Shown: positions 61,789 to 64,000 of the stretch, in pieces
How positions within the stretch are numbered: the stretch's first letter is position 1
Layout: each line of letters begins with the position of its first letter
NCBI RefSeq assembly: GCF_004362865.1
Contig: NZ_SNYI01000001.1
Span: 496,001 to 560,000 of the forward strand
Source: Zeaxanthinibacter enoshimensis
Lineage (GTDB): Bacteria > Bacteroidota > Bacteroidia > Flavobacteriales > Flavobacteriaceae
Direction: 5' to 3'
Length of the DNA: 64,000 nucleotides
Translations under genes and position numbers: made by a program
The notes under the pieces: generated by a model
What the model was told of the DNA's origin: nothing
Seen by the model: the letters and a program-made list of their open reading frames with translations, nothing else
Database searches by the model: none

Positions 61789-63168
61789 CTACACTGCCAG
61801 CTCGCGCTTCACCTCTCGTCTCAGGAAGTAACCCGTAACCAAAGTGGACAGGAAATCCGCGATCGGGAAGGAGATCCACACCCCTAATTCACCAAAATAC
61901 AGGGGAAGAACCAGGATAAGCGGGATAAAGAAAAAACCCTGTCTCGTAAGCGTCAGTAATAAGGCAGGCCGGGCTTTCCCGATGGCCTGGAAATATGCGG
62001 CCCCAATCAGCTGAATCGCGATCACGGGCGTTGCGGCGAATACCCATCGCATGGCAGCGGGGATATGTTCTAAAACAAAAGCATTGGTCGCCAGGTCTGC
62101 GGCACTCATCCCCGGCTGATCTCCCAGGAATAATCCGGCGATCTCTGCCGGGAACACCATCAGTAAAATAAAGACCACTGTTGCCAGGGCTGATGCATAT
62201 TTGATAGCTGTACTGATACTTAATCGAACCCTCCCCCATTTCTCAGCCCCGTAATTAAAACTTGCTATAGGCAGGAAACCCTGGGTTACCCCGAAGACGG
62301 GAAAAAGGGCAAACATCAGCATTCGCCCAATAATTGCATAGACCGCCACCATGGCTTCCCCGCCCAGGCCAAAGAGGATGTTGTTCATCAGGAGGTAAAC
62401 CACGCTGGTGACTGCCTGTCGTGCAAGGGTCACAAATCCCAGGGAAGATATCTCGCGTAAAATGGGCAAATTGAGTCCAAAATCCCTGAAACGGAGCTTT
62501 AATTCAGAGTTCTGGGACAAAAAGAACCATAAAACGTAGGAAAAACACAAAAAATAGCTGCCCGTACTGGCCCAGGCTGCCCCGTGCATTCCCCAGTCAA
62601 ATACATAAATAAAAAGGTAATCCATAAAAAGATTACCTACGGAGGGTATGATCATGGCAACCATGGCAAATTTTGGCTTCCCTTCGGCCCGGATCACCGT
62701 ATTACCCATCATACAGAGAGCAAGGAAGGGCACCCCGTATAGCACGATAGTATAGTAGATCTTGGCCGGGGCAAATATTTCACCTTTCCCACCAAAAGCA
62801 GGGATCAGGGTGTCAATAAAATATAACCCCAGGATCACCATAACAATGGTTACCAAAAGAGTCAGGGTGATCTGGTTTCCAAAGGTCTTTAGCGCTTTTT
62901 CCCTTCGGTCGGCTCCCAGGGCACGGGAGAGAATACTGCTCCCCCCTATCCCGATAGACATCCCGAGGGCAGCGATAAAAAATGAAACCGGTAATACCAC
63001 GTTGATGGCGGCAATGGCAATTGAGCCGATCCAGTTTCCCACAAAGATACTGTCAACCAGTACATTGAGGCTCATCACCAGGATCCCGATAGAGGCCGGG
63101 ACGGCCTGTCTCACCAACAATTTGCTGATGGGTTCTGTGCCCAGCTGTTCAGCAGACACCCTTGCCAT
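61789..63168 (-). CDS. MATE family efflux transporter
   Basis: A 459-residue membrane protein with 12 helices. The N-terminal half contains VRQAVPASIGILVMSLNVLVDSIFVG and GGSSILSRALGADRREKA; the C-terminal half repeats the fold with LARQAVTSVVYLLMNNILFG and FGVTQGFLPIASFNYGA. It exports cationic compounds in exchange for Na+ or H+. Its ATG shares one base with the hemH stop (ATGA), so it is coupled to hemH translation. The stop lies 5 bp from the DUF559 element. Confidence 0.9.
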   Translation of the reverse strand: MARVSAEQLGTEPISKLLVRQAVPASIGILVMSLNVLVDSIFVGNWIGSIAIAAINVVLPVSFFIAALGMSIGIGGSSILSRALGADRREKALKTFGNQITLTLLVTIVMVILGLYFIDTLIPAFGGKGEIFAPAKIYYTIVLYGVPFLALCMMGNTVIRAEGKPKFAMVAMIIPSVGNLFMDYLFIYVFDWGMHGAAWASTGSYFLCFSYVLWFFLSQNSELKLRFRDFGLNLPILREISSLGFVTLARQAVTSVVYLLMNNILFGLGGEAMVAVYAIIGRMLMFALFPVFGVTQGFLPIASFNYGAEKWGRVRLSISTAIKYASALATVVFILLMVFPAEIAGLFLGDQPGMSAADLATNAFVLEHIPAAMRWVFAATPVIAIQLIGAAYFQAIGKARPALLLTLTRQGFFFIPLILVLPLYFGELGVWISFPIADFLSTLVTGYFLRREVKRELAV

Positions 63169-64000
63169 CAGGCAGGAAGCATATTATGAACTTCCCAGTC
63201 CTCTATCCATTGCGACATCACCTGCACCCAGTCGTCCCGGTCGTTAAGGCAGGCAATATGTTTATATGATTTTCCGCCTGCTTCCAGGAATTCTTCTTTC
63301 CCTTCCATGGCAATCTCTTCCAGGGTTTCCAGGCAGTCTGAAACAAAAGCCGGGGTGATCACCGCAAGTTTGGTCTTCCCCATTTTAGGGAATCTTTCAA
63401 ATTCGTAATCGGTATAGGGTTTAAGCCAGGGATCACCAGCCAACCTGCTCTGGAACGAGGTACTCACCTGGTCTTCGGAAAGCCCGAGGATATTCCTGAC
63501 CGCTTCTGTCGTGAAATAACACTGGTGGCGATAGCAGGTATGATGTGCGATGGAATTGATACTGCAGCAGCTGCCATCAATTTTACAATGGTACTTGGTG
63601 GGGTCAGACTTCCTGATATGTCTTTCAGGAATCCCGTGGTAAGAGAACAGCACGTGGTCGTAATCAAAGCCGGCTAGTCCCTCTGCAATACTTTTAGATA
63701 ATACCTTCAGGTAATTGACATTCTTATAAAAAGGAGGTAAGGTGGTTATTTTCATGTCCGGGAAGTACTTTTCCCTGTCCTCCATAGCCTTTACCACTAC
63801 GGTCTCATAAGAAGACATGGCATAATGCGGGTATAACGGCACCAGCAGAACCTCATCCACGCCCTTAGATCGCAATTCTTCGAATCCTTTTTTAATACTC
63901 ATTTTCCCATAGCGCATGCCCAGGGCCACAGGCATCTTGGTCTTCTTCTGCACCTTATCTTTAAATCGCTCGGAGATCACGATCAGGGGAGAACCTTCAT
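63168..64000 (-). CDS. hemH: Ferrochelatase, N-terminus outside window
   Basis: The 3' part of a leftward gene, about 277 residues visible; the reading frame stays open to the window edge (EGSPLIVISERFK). Motifs are LVPLYPHYAMSSYETV, the catalytic FSYHGIPERHI, TTEAVRNILG, SFQSRLAGDPWLKPYTD and TPAFVSDCLETLEEIAMEG. Cys residues in YHCKIDGSCC and HHTCYRHQC may bind an Fe-S cluster, as in some bacterial ferrochelatases. It inserts Fe2+ into protoporphyrin IX, the step after HemJ. The MATE gene follows with a 1-bp overlap. Confidence 0.93.
   Translation of the reverse strand, partial: EGSPLIVISERFKDKVQKKTKMPVALGMRYGKMSIKKGFEELRSKGVDEVLLVPLYPHYAMSSYETVVVKAMEDREKYFPDMKITTLPPFYKNVNYLKVLSKSIAEGLAGFDYDHVLFSYHGIPERHIRKSDPTKYHCKIDGSCCSINSIAHHTCYRHQCYFTTEAVRNILGLSEDQVSTSFQSRLAGDPWLKPYTDYEFERFPKMGKTKLAVITPAFVSDCLETLEEIAMEGKEEFLEAGGKSYKHIACLNDRDDWVQVMSQWIEDWEVHNMLPA

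Overview
The window reads as chromosomal DNA of a marine-type Flavobacteriaceae member (Bacteroidota). The signs are TAnnTTTG-type -7 promoter boxes, few Shine-Dalgarno sequences, a eukaryote-like class Ia ribonucleotide reductase, LytTR and AraC-hybrid signalling proteins, many Cys-lipoproteins, and families typical of the phylum (DUF3109, DUF885, HemJ, PA0069-type radical SAM). I cannot name the genus. No rRNA, tRNA, CRISPR array, prophage or classical insertion sequence was seen.

Layout. 1-5.2 kb: sugar-oxidation genes (MFS permease fragment, two TIM-barrel sugar isomerases, and a GMC oxidoreductase with its small subunit). 5.6-9.4 kb: nrdB-nrdA. 10.5-13.2 kb: LytTR response regulator plus TPR histidine kinase. 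13.2-22.9 kb: housekeeping genes (DUF3109, MarC, S41 protease, dCMP deaminase, HupE, DjlA-like protein, bacilliredoxin, acyltransferase, HD hydrolase, exported Gfo/Idh oxidoreductase, radical SAM). 22.9-27.4 kb: a leftward group (HemJ, histidine kinase, enoyl-CoA hydratase, unknown secreted protein). 27.8-43 kb: accessory genes interrupted by six intergenic tracts of one composite repeat family, plus a candidate structured RNA near 36.4 kb. 43.4-49.7 kb: DUF885 protein, a TlpA/DsrE/DoxX operon, VOC protein, a broken membrane-protein gene and a serine hydrolase. 49.9-56.4 kb: a flavoprotein reductase, then a sulfur operon (SulP, CstB-like persulfide dioxygenase-rhodanese, two YeeE/YedE proteins). 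56.5-61 kb: a hybrid two-component regulator, a lipoprotein and a cupin. 61.07-61.78 kb: a DUF559 nuclease gene enclosed by structured inverted repeats. The window ends with a MATE exporter and ferrochelatase.

Three observations seem most worth following. First, the 0.7-kb DUF559 element has ends with the same three-part architecture in inverted orientation, suggesting a small mobile element. Second, the composite repeats carry short modules (7-9 bp periods, GC hairpins, a fixed junction word) that recur in partly the same order at six loci. Third, a GTAAC-N4-GTTAC palindrome lies upstream of both sulfur-related operons, suggesting one Crp/Fnr-family regulon.
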